A stretch of 64,000 bases of DNA from Govania unica (GTDB lineage: Bacteria > Pseudomonadota > Alphaproteobacteria > Sphingomonadales > Govanellaceae). The position numbers were made by a program, and so were the translations under genes. Location: NCBI RefSeq assembly GCF_027920805.1, contig NZ_JANWOI010000005.1, positions 62,001 through 126,000 of the forward strand. The letters run 5' to 3'. A model generated the notes under the pieces. It had not been told where the DNA came from, searched no databases, and was given only the letters and a program-made list of their open reading frames with translations. Within the stretch, counting starts at the first letter, position 1, and every line of letters begins with the position of its first letter. Shown piece by piece: positions 41,491-51,079 of the stretch.

Positions 41491-42393
41491 ATGCCGCTCC
41501 CCCATATCCTGCTCGCCATTCTGATCAACGTCGGTTGGGGCGGGAATTTCGTCGCCATTCGCTACGGCCTTCAGGACATGTCGCCGATTTTCTTTTCGGC
41601 GTTGCGATTTGCAATTTTGCTGCCGTTTCTGCTGCCCTGGCTCAAATGGCGGTCCGGCCGCATGAAGCCGGTGCTGCTGGCGGCGGCCTTGGGCGGGCCC
41701 ATGCATTTCAGCACGGTGTTCCTGGGCACGGCCTTGCTCGGCCATGCATCTTCGGCAGCCTTTCTCACTCAGCTCGCAGTGCCGATCACCATGCTGCTCG
41801 CCTTTCTGTTCCTCGGCGAGCGCATCGGCAAATGGCGCATCATCGGCATGGCGGTGTCCTTTGTTGGCGTCGCGGTGCTGTCGTTCGATCCGCATATTTT
41901 CGGTCATCTCGACGGCGTCGCGGTGTTGTTATGGTCGCAATGCGCCTATGCCTGCTGCGCCATTTTCATGCGCAAGGTTCAAGGCTTCAGCATGCTTGAG
42001 ATGCAGGCCTGGATGGCTGCCTTGAGCGCGCCGGGCCTGATGGCGCTCAGCTTTCTGTTTGAAAGCGGGCAGGGGGCCGAGCTTCAGGGGCTGACCGCGA
42101 CCGGCATGGGGGCGCTCGCTTACAGCATTCTCGGGGCCTCCATCCTCGGCCATGGCGGCGCTTATTTTCTTTATCAGCGTCACCCGGTCACGGCGGTCAT
42201 GCCCTATCTGTTGCTCAGTCCGGTTTTTGCCACCATCGGCGGCGTCTGGCTGTTGGGTGAGGAATTGACCTTGCGCATGATCATCGGCGGCCTGATCATT
42301 TCCACCGGCGTCGCCATCGTGGTCTACCGCGAGCGCCGCCGCCTCGCTGCCGAGCTCGGTACTGTGCAACTCAGGGAAACCGAGGCCGCATGA
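41491..42393 (+). CDS. EamA/DMT-family transporter
   Basis: This is a 300-residue inner-membrane protein with ten hydrophobic helices arranged as two EamA repeats. Repeat 1 has INVGWGGNFVAIRYGLQDMSPIFFSALRF (residues 11-39); repeat 2 shows GHGGAYFLYQRHPVTAVMPYLLLSPVFATIGGVWLLGEELTLRMIIGG (224-271), the standard exporter pattern. The tail is basic and cytosolic. Substrate is unknown, and amino acids or metabolites are typical. It overlaps the amidase start by 4 nt (ATGA), so these unrelated functions share a transcript. Confidence 0.9.
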   Translation: MPLPHILLAILINVGWGGNFVAIRYGLQDMSPIFFSALRFAILLPFLLPWLKWRSGRMKPVLLAAALGGPMHFSTVFLGTALLGHASSAAFLTQLAVPITMLLAFLFLGERIGKWRIIGMAVSFVGVAVLSFDPHIFGHLDGVAVLLWSQCAYACCAIFMRKVQGFSMLEMQAWMAALSAPGLMALSFLFESGQGAELQGLTATGMGALAYSILGASILGHGGAYFLYQRHPVTAVMPYLLLSPVFATIGGVWLLGEELTLRMIIGGLIISTGVAIVVYRERRRLAAELGTVQLRETEAA

Positions 42394-43109
42394 TTGTTCG
42401 CCCGTCGCCCAATTTCAACGACCGGCCGGTCGGGCGCGCCCCCGACATGGTGCTGCTCCACTATACCGGCATGGCGACGGCGGCCGAGGCACTCGACCGG
42501 CTCGTGCAGCCTGAGGCTGGCGTCAGCGCCCATTACCTCATCGACGAGGACGGCACGAGTTACGCGCTCGTGCCCGAAGACAAACGCGCCTGGCATGCCG
42601 GAGTATCCTTCTGGGCCGGGGAGCGGGACATCAACGGCTGCTCAATCGGCATCGAGCTTGTTAATCCCGGCCATGCCCTGCCGGGGTACGCAGGCGGCTA
42701 CCGCCCGTTCCCCGAAGCGCAGATGACAGCGCTCCTCGATCTGCTTGGTGGAATTTCCCGGCGTCACAACATCCCGGCGGCACGGCTGCTCGCCCATTCG
42801 GACGTGGCCCCGGCGCGGAAACAGGATCCCGGTGAATTGTTCGATTGGGAGCGTCTGGCTGAGGCAGGCTTCGGCCTGATGCCGGGTAGGGATCAGTTGC
42901 GCGATCCGGGCCCCTTCGATTGGGAGACGCTTCAGGCCGATCTCAGCCGGTTCGGCTATGGCCTCGATATGACCGGCGCTGACGACGCCCCCACCCGTGA
43001 GGTCATCACCGCCTTCCAGCGCCACTACCGGCGGACCAGCGTCACCGGAATGCCGGACGCGGATACTCGGGCCGTGCTCGCGAATCTTTTGGGTCAGATC
43101 AATTCGTAA
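42390..43109 (+). CDS. N-acetylmuramoyl-L-alanine amidase (AmiD/AmpD-like) with peptidoglycan-binding domain
   Basis: This is a 239-residue zinc amidase_2. The likely zinc ligands are His24 (VLLHYTGM), His136 (LAHSDVAP) and Asp146 (RKQDPG), with Glu89 (SIGIELVNPG) as the general acid/base. Residues 185-235 match a peptidoglycan_binding_1 domain (LSRFGYGLD, TREVITAFQRHYR, DADTRAVLANLL). No signal peptide or lipobox is present, so a cytosolic recycling role like AmpD is likely, cutting anhydro-muropeptides, although AmiD-like homologues are outer-membrane lipoproteins. ATG 42390 overlaps the transporter stop. The stop (43109) directly abuts the convergent lipoprotein stop (43110). Confidence 0.92.
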   Translation: MIVRPSPNFNDRPVGRAPDMVLLHYTGMATAAEALDRLVQPEAGVSAHYLIDEDGTSYALVPEDKRAWHAGVSFWAGERDINGCSIGIELVNPGHALPGYAGGYRPFPEAQMTALLDLLGGISRRHNIPAARLLAHSDVAPARKQDPGELFDWERLAEAGFGLMPGRDQLRDPGPFDWETLQADLSRFGYGLDMTGADDAPTREVITAFQRHYRRTSVTGMPDADTRAVLANLLGQINS

Positions 43110-43328
43110 TTATTGCGGAACCAGGGTCTGCCCGGTATGGCGGGCATCGGCCTTGTCAGCCACGAGTCCCTTAGGCAGATTCCTCAGGGTTTCCTTGACC
43201 TCAGGGACCACGGCTTCATTGATCTGCCGTTCGGGCCCGGATTTGCTGAACATGCTGCCGATGTTCGAACATCCGCCAAGCAAGGCGGCGGCCGTCGTGA
43301 TGATGACAAGTGTCTGTGACCGAACCAT
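43110..43328 (-). CDS. Small putative lipoprotein
   Basis: This is a 72-residue protein with a signal peptide and lipobox LLGGC (Cys20), then a short soluble part: SNIGSMFSKSGPERQINEAVVPEVKETLRNLPKGLVADKADARHTG. I do not recognise a family. The mature portion is mildly basic and probably helical. ATG 43328 has GGGA 6 nt upstream; TTG 43340 is a longer alternative without a ribosome site. It is convergent with the amidase, with zero intergenic distance, and sits upstream of the RNase P RNA gene on the other strand. Confidence 0.65.
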   Translation of the reverse strand: MVRSQTLVIITTAAALLGGCSNIGSMFSKSGPERQINEAVVPEVKETLRNLPKGLVADKADARHTGQTLVPQ

Positions 43329-43413
43329 GATAAATCCCAACGCTGCCAGTATTTCTTCTTCCTATAGGATCAGGCGGCTTGACGCAAGCCGGGCACGCAG
43401 CCATCTTGTCACC

Positions 43414-43806
<393 letters not shown>

Positions 43807-43878
43807 CTTTTTTCCCCTATGGGTGCCATCGGCGGTCCCGCGCCTTGAGGCTGTCACTGCCGGGTTCCCTTCAGTAGG

Positions 43879-43953
43879 CTGTCATTGCCGGGCTTGACCC
43901 GGCAATCCACCTTTGCTGCCCCCATGGATTGCCGGGTCAAGCCCGGCAATGAC
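43879..43953. repeat. Inverted pair of dispersed palindromic repeats
   Basis: Unit 1 is at 43879-43910 (CTGTCATTGCCGGGCTTGAC and onward). Unit 2 is at 43923-43953 in the opposite orientation, and only 12 nt separate them. The pair as a whole can fold into one long hairpin, reminiscent of BIME-type structures. Confidence 0.85.
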
Positions 43954-43966
43954 GCTAGCTTTTTTC

Positions 43967-44076
43967 GTCATCCTGAGCGAAGCGACAGGATCCAGCCCTT
44001 CCTTCCTCACAAATATTACCGGCCACCCCCGGTCTTTAACTGTCATCCCCTCAAAGACCGGGATCCAGTCTCGCCC
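43967..44076. repeat. Other repeat-like fragments (GTCATCCTGAGCGAAGCGAC and GTCATCCC...GGGATCCAG)
   Basis: CGTCATCCTGAGCGAAGCGA with AGGATCCAG (43966-43995) and CTGTCATCCCC...GACCGGGATCCAG (44040-44070) look like members of other dispersed families common in bacteria of this type. Only single copies occur in this window, so membership rests on recognition. The rest of 43814-44220 holds no gene. Confidence 0.45.
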
Positions 44077-44230
44077 CGCCACCCCCCCCATCGTCCCCCA
44101 TTTGTCACAGCGTCCCTAACCCCCTGGGTCGCCATGGGTCTCCCCAACCCTTGCCGCAAAAACGCCCCAAATCCCGGGCGTTCGCAGCCGTCGCACCGCA
44201 TTGCCGCAAGCCGGTAATATCTCGTTAACG

Positions 44231-44295
44231 CCCATCCAGTACCATGTAATCCCATTGACGCCCATATGGACCCATGTTACTCCATATAGACCCCA
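44231..44295 (-). promoter_or_regulatory. Ladder of MraZ-type boxes upstream of mraZ
   Basis: CCCA or a close variant recurs every 10 nt: 44231 CCCATCCAGT, 44241 ACCATGTAAT, 44251 CCCATTGACG, 44261 CCCATATGGA, 44271 CCCATGTTAC, 44281 TCCATATAGA, and 44292 CCCA one base out of phase. On the minus strand these are TGGG-N6 repeats. E. coli MraZ binds three TGGGN repeats with 5-nt spacers (10-bp period) in the mra promoter, so this is very likely the MraZ autoregulatory site, here with more copies and on the opposite strand. It lies 115-180 nt before the mraZ start. Confidence 0.75.
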
Positions 44296-44409
44296 TCTCT
44301 GCCTTCAGGCGGCTGGTTTTCTGGATGCAAAGCTGGGGCGGGGGACTTTCCCAATCAGCGCGAACGGCCGGGCAGCAATGCCGCGGGTCATTTCGAAACC
44401 GGAACGAAC

Positions 44410-44877
44410 ATGCCGTTGTTTCTGTCCACATTCGTCAACAAGGTTGACCGCAAAGGCCGGGTGTCAGTCCCCGCGACCTTCCGTGCGGCTCTTGTGGGCA
44501 ATGGCGGGGCGGGCGAGGGCAATCTCTGGGCTGGCGTGGTACTTTACCGCTCGCCGCTGTTGCCGGCCATCGTCGGCGCCGATCTCGGCTATATGGAGCG
44601 CCATTCGGCCGCCGTGGACGAGATGGACTTCAACAACGACCCGCAACAGGCGCTGGCCGCCGCCATTCTCGCCGACAGCCGCCAGCTCGGCTTTGATCCC
44701 GAAGGCCGCATCCTGCTCCCGGCCGAGCTTCTGGCCCATGCCAACATCACCGAACAGGTGGCCTTCGTCGGTCGCGGCAAAACCTTTCAGCTGTGGGAGC
44801 CGGGCGCGCTTGAGGCCCATAACACCAAGGCCATGGCCCTGGTGCGCGAAACCATGACCAAGGGAGGGGCGGCATGA
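44410..44877 (+). CDS. mraZ: Transcriptional regulator MraZ
   Basis: This is a 155-residue AbrB-like protein with two MraZ repeats: [23 protein letters not shown] at residues 6-28, and [38 protein letters not shown] near 92-129. It forms ring oligomers and represses the dcw operon by binding spaced TGGG repeats, which are present upstream. It is first in the dcw cluster, and its stop overlaps the rsmH start (ATGA). Confidence 0.95.
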   Translation: MPLFLSTFVNKVDRKGRVSVPATFRAALVGNGGAGEGNLWAGVVLYRSPLLPAIVGADLGYMERHSAAVDEMDFNNDPQQALAAAILADSRQLGFDPEGRILLPAELLAHANITEQVAFVGRGKTFQLWEPGALEAHNTKAMALVRETMTKGGAA

Positions 44878-45848
44878 CCTTGTCCGCACCATCCCATATT
44901 TCGGTTCTGCTGCGCGAAGTGCTGACCATGATGGCCCCGCGCGACGGCGCGACCTATGTGGACGGCACCTTTGGCGCGGGCGGCTATTCACGGGCGCTGC
45001 TTGAGGCGGCCGACTGCACCGTCTATGGCATCGACCGCGACCCGACCGTTGCCCCCCATGCTGAACGTCTGGCGGCGGATTTCCCCGGCCGCTTCCATCT
45101 GCTGCCCGGCTGCTATGGCGACATGGCCGAGCTTCTGGCCGAGGCCGAGGTGACCGGGATTAATGGCGTGATGCTCGATATCGGCGTCTCCAGCATGCAG
45201 ATCGATCAGGCCGAGCGCGGCTTTTCCTTCCAGTCCGATGGCCCGCTCGACATGCGCATGGGCCGGGAAGGGCCGACAGCGGCCGATCTCGTCAATAACC
45301 TTGAGGCCGATGAGCTGGCCGACATCATTTTCAAATATGGCGAAGAACGTCACTCGCGCCGGATCGCCCGCGCGCTGGTGTCCATCCGCGCCGACCGCCC
45401 CTTCACCCGCACCCGTGAACTGGCCGAGGCGGTGTCCCGCGCGCTGCCAAGCGTGAAGAAAAAACCCGGCGCGATCCATCCGGCGACCCGCACCTTTCAG
45501 GCGCTCAGGATTGCCGTCAATGACGAGCTTGGCGAGCTCGAGCGTGGTCTTCAGGCCGCCGAGCATGTGCTCGCGCCCGACGGGCGGCTTGTGGTTGTGA
45601 GCTTCCACTCGCTTGAAGACCGCATCGTCAAGACCTTCCTGCGGGAGCGGTCGGGTGGGCAGGCAGCGCCGTCGCGCCATCTGCCGGAGGTGCAGGACTT
45701 GCGCGCCCCGAGCTTTGAGATTTTAACCCGCAAGGCCCTTGAGGCGCGGGACGACGAGACCGCCGTGAACCCTCGTTCACGGTCGGCGAAATTGCGGGCT
45801 GCCCGTCGCACGGACGCGCCCGCCCGGGATCTGGAGGTAGCAGCATGA
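44874..45848 (+). CDS. rsmH: 16S rRNA (cytosine1402-N4)-methyltransferase
   Basis: This is a 324-residue SAM-dependent methyltransferase (MraW). It begins with [37 protein letters not shown] (motif I), then [25 protein letters not shown] near 100 and the helical insert [13 protein letters not shown] and [19 protein letters not shown] near 240. It methylates C1402 in the ribosomal P site. Overlaps of 4 nt occur with both mraZ and ftsL. Confidence 0.96.
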   Translation: MTLSAPSHISVLLREVLTMMAPRDGATYVDGTFGAGGYSRALLEAADCTVYGIDRDPTVAPHAERLAADFPGRFHLLPGCYGDMAELLAEAEVTGINGVMLDIGVSSMQIDQAERGFSFQSDGPLDMRMGREGPTAADLVNNLEADELADIIFKYGEERHSRRIARALVSIRADRPFTRTRELAEAVSRALPSVKKKPGAIHPATRTFQALRIAVNDELGELERGLQAAEHVLAPDGRLVVVSFHSLEDRIVKTFLRERSGGQAAPSRHLPEVQDLRAPSFEILTRKALEARDDETAVNPRSRSAKLRAARRTDAPARDLEVAA

Positions 45849-46372
45849 AACGGTCTTTCAATCTTTTGGCCGTGGTGATCATCGTTGCCGCTGGGGTCGC
45901 GCTCTATCAACTTAAATATCGCACGCAACGCCTGCAGGACGAAGTTCGCGGCCTGCAATCGCAGATCGTCAATGATACCGAGGCGCTTAAAGTCCTGAAC
46001 GCCGAATGGACCTATCTGTCGCGTCCCGACCGGCTCGAAGCGCTTGGCCGCCGCTATCTTGCCCTCGATGCCGTCAAGGCAGGGCAGGTGATCGCGTCCC
46101 TCGATAACGTGCCGATGCGCGAAGACAGCACGATCGCCCTGGCGCAGGTCGATGACTTCCGCGCCGCCGGTGGGCCGCAGCTGGCCAGCAGCGGCGGTGA
46201 AACCGGTTCGCGTCCGATGGTCCGTCCGGTGCCGCTGCCGGGTCACGCGCCGCAGCCCGCGGCCACGGAAAGCCGCCCGCTGTTGCAGGTCCGGCATGAA
46301 CCGACGGATGGCAACCCCACGGCCTTCCTGAAGACCCTCAAATATGTGCAGGCAGGGGGGCTGAATGACTGA
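45845..46372 (+). CDS. ftsL: Cell division protein FtsL
   Basis: This is a 175-residue bitopic protein. It has a short cytosolic end, a membrane helix at residues 5-22 ([18 protein letters not shown]), and a periplasmic coiled coil ([47 protein letters not shown]), which matches the alphaproteobacterial FtsL pattern. The last 80 residues are Pro/Ser-rich and longer than in E. coli (121 residues in total there). With FtsQ and FtsB it activates FtsWI. It overlaps rsmH by 4 and ftsI by 8 nt. Confidence 0.88.
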   Translation: MKRSFNLLAVVIIVAAGVALYQLKYRTQRLQDEVRGLQSQIVNDTEALKVLNAEWTYLSRPDRLEALGRRYLALDAVKAGQVIASLDNVPMREDSTIALAQVDDFRAAGGPQLASSGGETGSRPMVRPVPLPGHAPQPAATESRPLLQVRHEPTDGNPTAFLKTLKYVQAGGLND

Positions 46373-48167
46373 TCGGCGTCAGCCGCCCGGAGAGCAAGCC
46401 AGCGCGCCACCACGGCCTTCTCCCCGTCAAGGGGCGTCGTCACATCCCGCCCCGCAAGGTCGCTTGCGGGGCGCGCGCCGTTTTCGGATCGATGGTTCCA
46501 CTAAGGAACATATGGAAGTTGCGCGCAACCGGACCCTAGTGGCAGTGGCCATCTTTGGCATCGGTCTCGCGGTCCTCGGGTTGCGTCTGTTCGATCTCGG
46601 CTTCATCGAGCGCGTGGTGGAAACGAGCCCCGCCGGACAGCGGCGCGGTGTCACGCTTGCGGCGCGCGCCGATATCGTTGACCGCAACGGCATTGTGCTC
46701 GCGACCAATCTCAGCACAGCGTCGCTTTACGCCGACCAGAAACGCGTCATCGATCCCGAGGAAGCGGCCGACAAGCTGGTGATGGCCTTGCCCGGCCTCA
46801 ATCGCAGCGAACTTGCCACCAAACTCAGGGGCGAGGGCCGCTTTGTCTGGATCAAGCGCAACCTGACGCCTGAGGAACAATGGCGGGTCAATAATCTCGG
46901 CATCCCCGGCCTCGCCTTCGAGATGGAGGATCGCCGGGTTTATCCTCATGGCCGCCTCGCCTCGCATATCCTCGGCTTTGTCGACATCGACGGCAACGGC
47001 CTCGCCGGGACCGAACGCTATTTCAACAAACGCCTCGGCGATCCGGCCCATGTGCAGGAGCCGCTGAAGCTCGCGGTGGATTTCCGTGTTCAGCACGTGC
47101 TCCATGAAGAACTGGAAAATGTCGTCCGCACCTTTTCGGCGGTGGGCGGCGCAGGGGTCGTGCTCGACGCCCGCAGCGGCGAGGTTCTGGCCATGGTGTC
47201 GCTGCCGGACTATGATCCGAACGTGGCCGGTTCGGCCAACCAGATCACCCTCTTTAATCGTGCGGTGCAGGGGGTCTATGAACTTGGCTCGGGCCTCAAG
47301 ACCTTCACCGTGGCCATGGCCCTCGACAGCGGCGTGGCCAAGCTGAACTCAAGCTATGACGCCACCCGGCCGTTGCAGATTTCGCGCTTCCGCATTCATG
47401 ACGACCATCCGAAAGCACGCTGGCTCAGCCTGCCCGAAGTGTTCATGTATTCGTCGAACATCGGTTCGGCCCGTATGGGACTCGACCTCGGGACGGCGCG
47501 TCAGCGCCAGTATCTCGGCCAACTCGGCCTGCTCAACAAGCCTAAAATCGAACTGTTCGAAGCGGCATCCCCGCTGGTGCCAAACCCCTGGGGTGAGATC
47601 AGCACCATGACGGTGGCTTTCGGCCATGGTCTCGCCATCACGCCGCTCCATCTCGCGTCGGGCATGGGAGCTGTTGTGAACGGCGGCCGCCTCATTCCCG
47701 CCACCTTGCTTGCTGATAGTGCCGGGAACCGCAAGCCCGACGAGATTCGTCGGATCGTCTCGCCCGAAACCAGCGAAACCATGCGTCGTTTGTTGCGTCT
47801 CGTCGTGCTGTCCGGCACCGGATCCAAGGCCAATGTGCCGGGGTTCGAAGTCGGCGGCAAAACCGGAACGGCTGAAAAGCCCGGAGCCGGGGGCTACAAA
47901 CGCAACGCGCTCATTTCGTCTTTCGTCGGCGCCTTTCCGATGGACAATCCGCGCTATGTGGTGATGGCCATCGTCGATGAACCCAAGGGGACCAAGGAAA
48001 CCTATGGATTCGCCAGCGGCGGTTGGACGGCCGCGCCGGCGGTTGCCCGCATCATCACCCGTATCGCGCCGATGCTCGGCGTCGCGCCAAGGGAACATGA
48101 GGATCAGCAGCAGCTTCGTCAGGCGTTGCTGATGCCGGTTATCGACAGCAAAGCGGGGGACCATTGA
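46365..48167 (+). CDS. ftsI: Septal transpeptidase FtsI (PBP3)
   Basis: This is a 600-residue monofunctional class B penicillin-binding protein. Residues 1-55 form a Pro/Arg-rich cytosolic tail and the membrane helix is at 57-78. The pedestal begins with ARADIVDRNGIVLA. The transpeptidase domain has the nucleophile Ser309 in SGLK (309-312), SSN (363-365) and the KTGTAEK box near 497. It crosslinks septal peptidoglycan, working with FtsW. The N-terminal tail overlaps ftsL; murE follows after 3 nt. Confidence 0.95.
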   Translation: MTDRRQPPGEQASAPPRPSPRQGASSHPAPQGRLRGARRFRIDGSTKEHMEVARNRTLVAVAIFGIGLAVLGLRLFDLGFIERVVETSPAGQRRGVTLAARADIVDRNGIVLATNLSTASLYADQKRVIDPEEAADKLVMALPGLNRSELATKLRGEGRFVWIKRNLTPEEQWRVNNLGIPGLAFEMEDRRVYPHGRLASHILGFVDIDGNGLAGTERYFNKRLGDPAHVQEPLKLAVDFRVQHVLHEELENVVRTFSAVGGAGVVLDARSGEVLAMVSLPDYDPNVAGSANQITLFNRAVQGVYELGSGLKTFTVAMALDSGVAKLNSSYDATRPLQISRFRIHDDHPKARWLSLPEVFMYSSNIGSARMGLDLGTARQRQYLGQLGLLNKPKIELFEAASPLVPNPWGEISTMTVAFGHGLAITPLHLASGMGAVVNGGRLIPATLLADSAGNRKPDEIRRIVSPETSETMRRLLRLVVLSGTGSKANVPGFEVGGKTGTAEKPGAGGYKRNALISSFVGAFPMDNPRYVVMAIVDEPKGTKETYGFASGGWTAAPAVARIITRIAPMLGVAPREHEDQQQLRQALLMPVIDSKAGDH

Positions 48168-48170
48168 GCC

Positions 48171-49619
48171 ATGTTGCTCTCCGACCTCATCGAGGAAAAC
48201 GGTAAAGCCCAGGACCTGGAGATCACCGGCCTGTCTTCGGACAGCCGCGCGGTGCATCCGGGCTATCTCTTTGCCGCCCTCGCAGGCACCGCGACCGACG
48301 GCGCGCGCTTTATCGCTGACGCCGTCAACAAGGGGGCCGTGGCAGTGCTCGCATCCCCGGATGTGGATATGCCGGGGCAGGATGTCTACCGGCTGACAGC
48401 GGTCAACCCGCGCCGCCGCTTCGCCTCGATCGTCGCCCGCTTTTACGGTCCGCAGCCGGGCACCATTGCCGCGGTCACCGGCACCAACGGCAAAACCTCG
48501 GTGGCAAGCTTCATGCGCCAGATCTGGCAGCAGCTCGGCTATCCGGCGGCCAGCATTGGCACCTTGGGGGTGATGGCGGATGGCTATGAAATCCCCGGCG
48601 GCCTTACCACCCCGGACCCGGTCACGCTTCATAAAACCCTAAGCGATCTCAAGGCGCGCGGGATCGAGCATGTGGCCTGCGAAGCCTCAAGCCACGGCCT
48701 CGCCCAATATCGTCTCGACGGCTTGCAGATCCGCGCCGCCGCCTTCACCAATCTGACCCGCGACCATATGGATTACCACGGCACGGAAGAGGATTACTTC
48801 TTTTCGAAGGCCCGCCTTTTCGGCGACCTGCTGCGTCCGGGCGGCACTGCCGTCCTCAATATGGACGATCCCCATGCGGCCGAGCTTGAAAGCCTGTGCT
48901 GGGCGCGCGGCCATCGCATCATTCGCGTCGGCACCCATGATGGCGACCTCCGCCTGTTGTCGCGTGTCCCCGAAGACGGCGGTCAGGCCCTGACCATCGG
49001 TTATGAAGGGACAGTTTACGACATTCAGCTGCCGCTCGCCGGTGGCTTTCAGGCCCAGAACGCGCTAGTCGCCGCCGCCCTCGCCATGGCCTGCGGGGCC
49101 GAGCCTCAGGCTGCTATTCGGGCCCTTCAGCATCTCACATCGGTGCCCGGCCGTCTCGAACTCGCCGCCCGTCATCCGTCGGGGGCAAGCATCTATGTGG
49201 ATTATGCCCATACCCCCGATGCCTTGAGCACGGTACTTACCGCCCTGCGTCCCCATGTGCGCGGCAAGCTCGCGCTGGTGTTCGGCTGCGGCGGCGACCG
49301 TGATCGCGGCAAGCGGCCGCTCATGGGCGACATCGCGGCGGCACTCGCCGACCGCGTCTATGTGACCGACGACAACCCGCGCAGCGAAGATCCTGACAGC
49401 ATCCGCGCCGCCATTCTCGCCGCCGTCCCCACCGCCCGCGACATCGCCGACCGTCGCGCCGCCATTCAGGCTGCGGTCAGCGATCTTGAAGCCGGCGATA
49501 TTCTGGTGGTGGCCGGCAAGGGCCACGAACAGGGCCAGATCATCGGCACGGAAGTGCGTGACTTCAACGATCTGATCGAAGTACAGACCGCCGTAGCCGG
49601 GATTGGAGGCCGTTCATGA
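48171..49619 (+). CDS. murE: UDP-MurNAc-tripeptide synthetase MurE
   Basis: This is a 482-residue Mur ligase that adds the third residue to UDP-MurNAc-L-Ala-D-Glu. The ATP loop is VTGTNGKTSVASF (residues ~103-115), followed by EASSHGLAQYRLDG, TNLTRDHMDYHGT and the DYAHTPDALSTVL box near 345. DDNPRSEDP near 402 is the DNPR motif specific for meso-diaminopimelate, so the enzyme should be the meso-DAP type. The stop overlaps the murF start by 4 nt. Confidence 0.95.
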   Translation: MLLSDLIEENGKAQDLEITGLSSDSRAVHPGYLFAALAGTATDGARFIADAVNKGAVAVLASPDVDMPGQDVYRLTAVNPRRRFASIVARFYGPQPGTIAAVTGTNGKTSVASFMRQIWQQLGYPAASIGTLGVMADGYEIPGGLTTPDPVTLHKTLSDLKARGIEHVACEASSHGLAQYRLDGLQIRAAAFTNLTRDHMDYHGTEEDYFFSKARLFGDLLRPGGTAVLNMDDPHAAELESLCWARGHRIIRVGTHDGDLRLLSRVPEDGGQALTIGYEGTVYDIQLPLAGGFQAQNALVAAALAMACGAEPQAAIRALQHLTSVPGRLELAARHPSGASIYVDYAHTPDALSTVLTALRPHVRGKLALVFGCGGDRDRGKRPLMGDIAAALADRVYVTDDNPRSEDPDSIRAAILAAVPTARDIADRRAAIQAAVSDLEAGDILVVAGKGHEQGQIIGTEVRDFNDLIEVQTAVAGIGGRS

Positions 49620-51070
49620 CCGATGCCACTCGCCCTCTCTGGACCGCCGCTGAGGCCGCCGCCGCCACGTCCGGCCGGCTTGAAGGCGGGGCCGACTGGA
49701 CCGCCTCCGGCATCTCCATCGACACCCGCACGCTCGAACCCGGCGATCTGTTCATTGCCCTGAGCGGCGAAAAAGCCGATGGCCATGAGTTCGTCGCCAC
49801 CGCCTTCCAGAAGGGGGCGGCCGCAGCGCTCGTCGATCGTCCCATGCCGGGCGGTCCCTGCCTCGTGGTTGATGATGTCCGGAGCGCCCTGATTGCGCTC
49901 GGCCAAGCCGCGCGCAACCGCACCTCGGCCCGCATCCTCGCCGTCACCGGCAGCGTCGGCAAGACCAGCGCCAAGGAAGCGCTCCGTCTCGCACTTGGCC
50001 GCGGGCAGGCGACCCACGCCAGCGTCGGCAGCTTCAACAATGACTTAGGCGTGCCGATCAGCCTTGCCCGCATGCCCGCCGACAGCGAGTTCGCGGTGCT
50101 TGAGCTCGGCATGAATCATTCCGGGGAGCTTTTGGACCTGAGCCGTCAGGTGCGCCCCCATGTGGCCCTCATCACCAATGTGGAGCAGGCCCACAGCGCC
50201 TATTTCCCCTCGGTCGAGGCTATCGCCGACGCCAAGGCCGAAGTCTTCGCGGGCCTGAATGGGGAGGCGATCGCCGTCCTCAATCTCGACAGCCCGCATT
50301 TCGCCCGCCTGCGCGCTGCGGCCGTTGGCGCCGGGGCCAAACGCATTCTCACCTTCGGCATGAGTGAGGCCGCCGACGCCCATCCGCTCAAGACCGCGCT
50401 GCATGAGGATTGCAGCTGCATCACCGCCATGATCGGTTCTGAACGCATCACCTACAAGGTCGGCGCGCCCGGCCGTCACTGGGTGATGAACAGCCTCGCC
50501 GTGCTGCTGACTGCGCAGGCCGCTGGTGCCGATCTCGGCCTCGCCGGGCTCGCGCTCGCCGACATGATGCCGGTCAAGGGTCGCGGCCTTCGTCACAAGG
50601 TGGCGCTTGGGGCCGGGGCTATCTTCTGGGTGGTGGATGAAAGTTATAACGCCAATCCGGCCTCCATGCGGGCGGCGCTCGATACCCTGAGCACGCTCAA
50701 TATCGACAGCGGAGACGGGGCCCGGAACGGCAGCCGTGGCCGTCGCATCGCGGTCCTTGGCGATATGAAGGAACTCGGCGACGCCGCGCCCAAGCTGCAT
50801 GCGGCGCTGGCCGACAGCATCCGCGCGGCGGATGTGGATCTCGTGATCACGGTCGGTGAACTGATGCGCCATCTGGCGTCGGCGCTGCCGAAGACCACCT
50901 TGCTTGCGGCGGTGGACACGGCGGCTCAGGCGGCGGAAAAGCTCAAAGGCGTCGTGCGTCCGAATGACGTGGTGATGATCAAGGGGTCCCAGTCCATGGG
51001 AATGGTAAAAGTGGTGAACACGCTGCTCGCGCTCGGGTCCAAGACCGATGCGCAGGCGGCCAATGCATAG
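49616..51070 (+). CDS. murF: UDP-MurNAc-pentapeptide synthetase MurF
   Basis: This 484-residue Mur ligase adds D-Ala-D-Ala to the UDP-MurNAc tripeptide. Seen: GISIDTRTLEPGDLFIALSGEKADGHEF at the N-terminus, the ATP loop VTGSVGKTSAKEAL (~111-124), ELGMNHSGELLDLSRQVRPHVALITNVEQAH near 162-192, and the DESYNANPASMRAAL box near 341. Residues 358-378 (DSGDGARNGSRGRR) are a small insertion. mraY follows after 9 nt. Confidence 0.95.
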   Translation: MTDATRPLWTAAEAAAATSGRLEGGADWTASGISIDTRTLEPGDLFIALSGEKADGHEFVATAFQKGAAAALVDRPMPGGPCLVVDDVRSALIALGQAARNRTSARILAVTGSVGKTSAKEALRLALGRGQATHASVGSFNNDLGVPISLARMPADSEFAVLELGMNHSGELLDLSRQVRPHVALITNVEQAHSAYFPSVEAIADAKAEVFAGLNGEAIAVLNLDSPHFARLRAAAVGAGAKRILTFGMSEAADAHPLKTALHEDCSCITAMIGSERITYKVGAPGRHWVMNSLAVLLTAQAAGADLGLAGLALADMMPVKGRGLRHKVALGAGAIFWVVDESYNANPASMRAALDTLSTLNIDSGDGARNGSRGRRIAVLGDMKELGDAAPKLHAALADSIRAADVDLVITVGELMRHLASALPKTTLLAAVDTAAQAAEKLKGVVRPNDVVMIKGSQSMGMVKVVNTLLALGSKTDAQAANA

Positions 51071-51079
51071 GATACGCGC

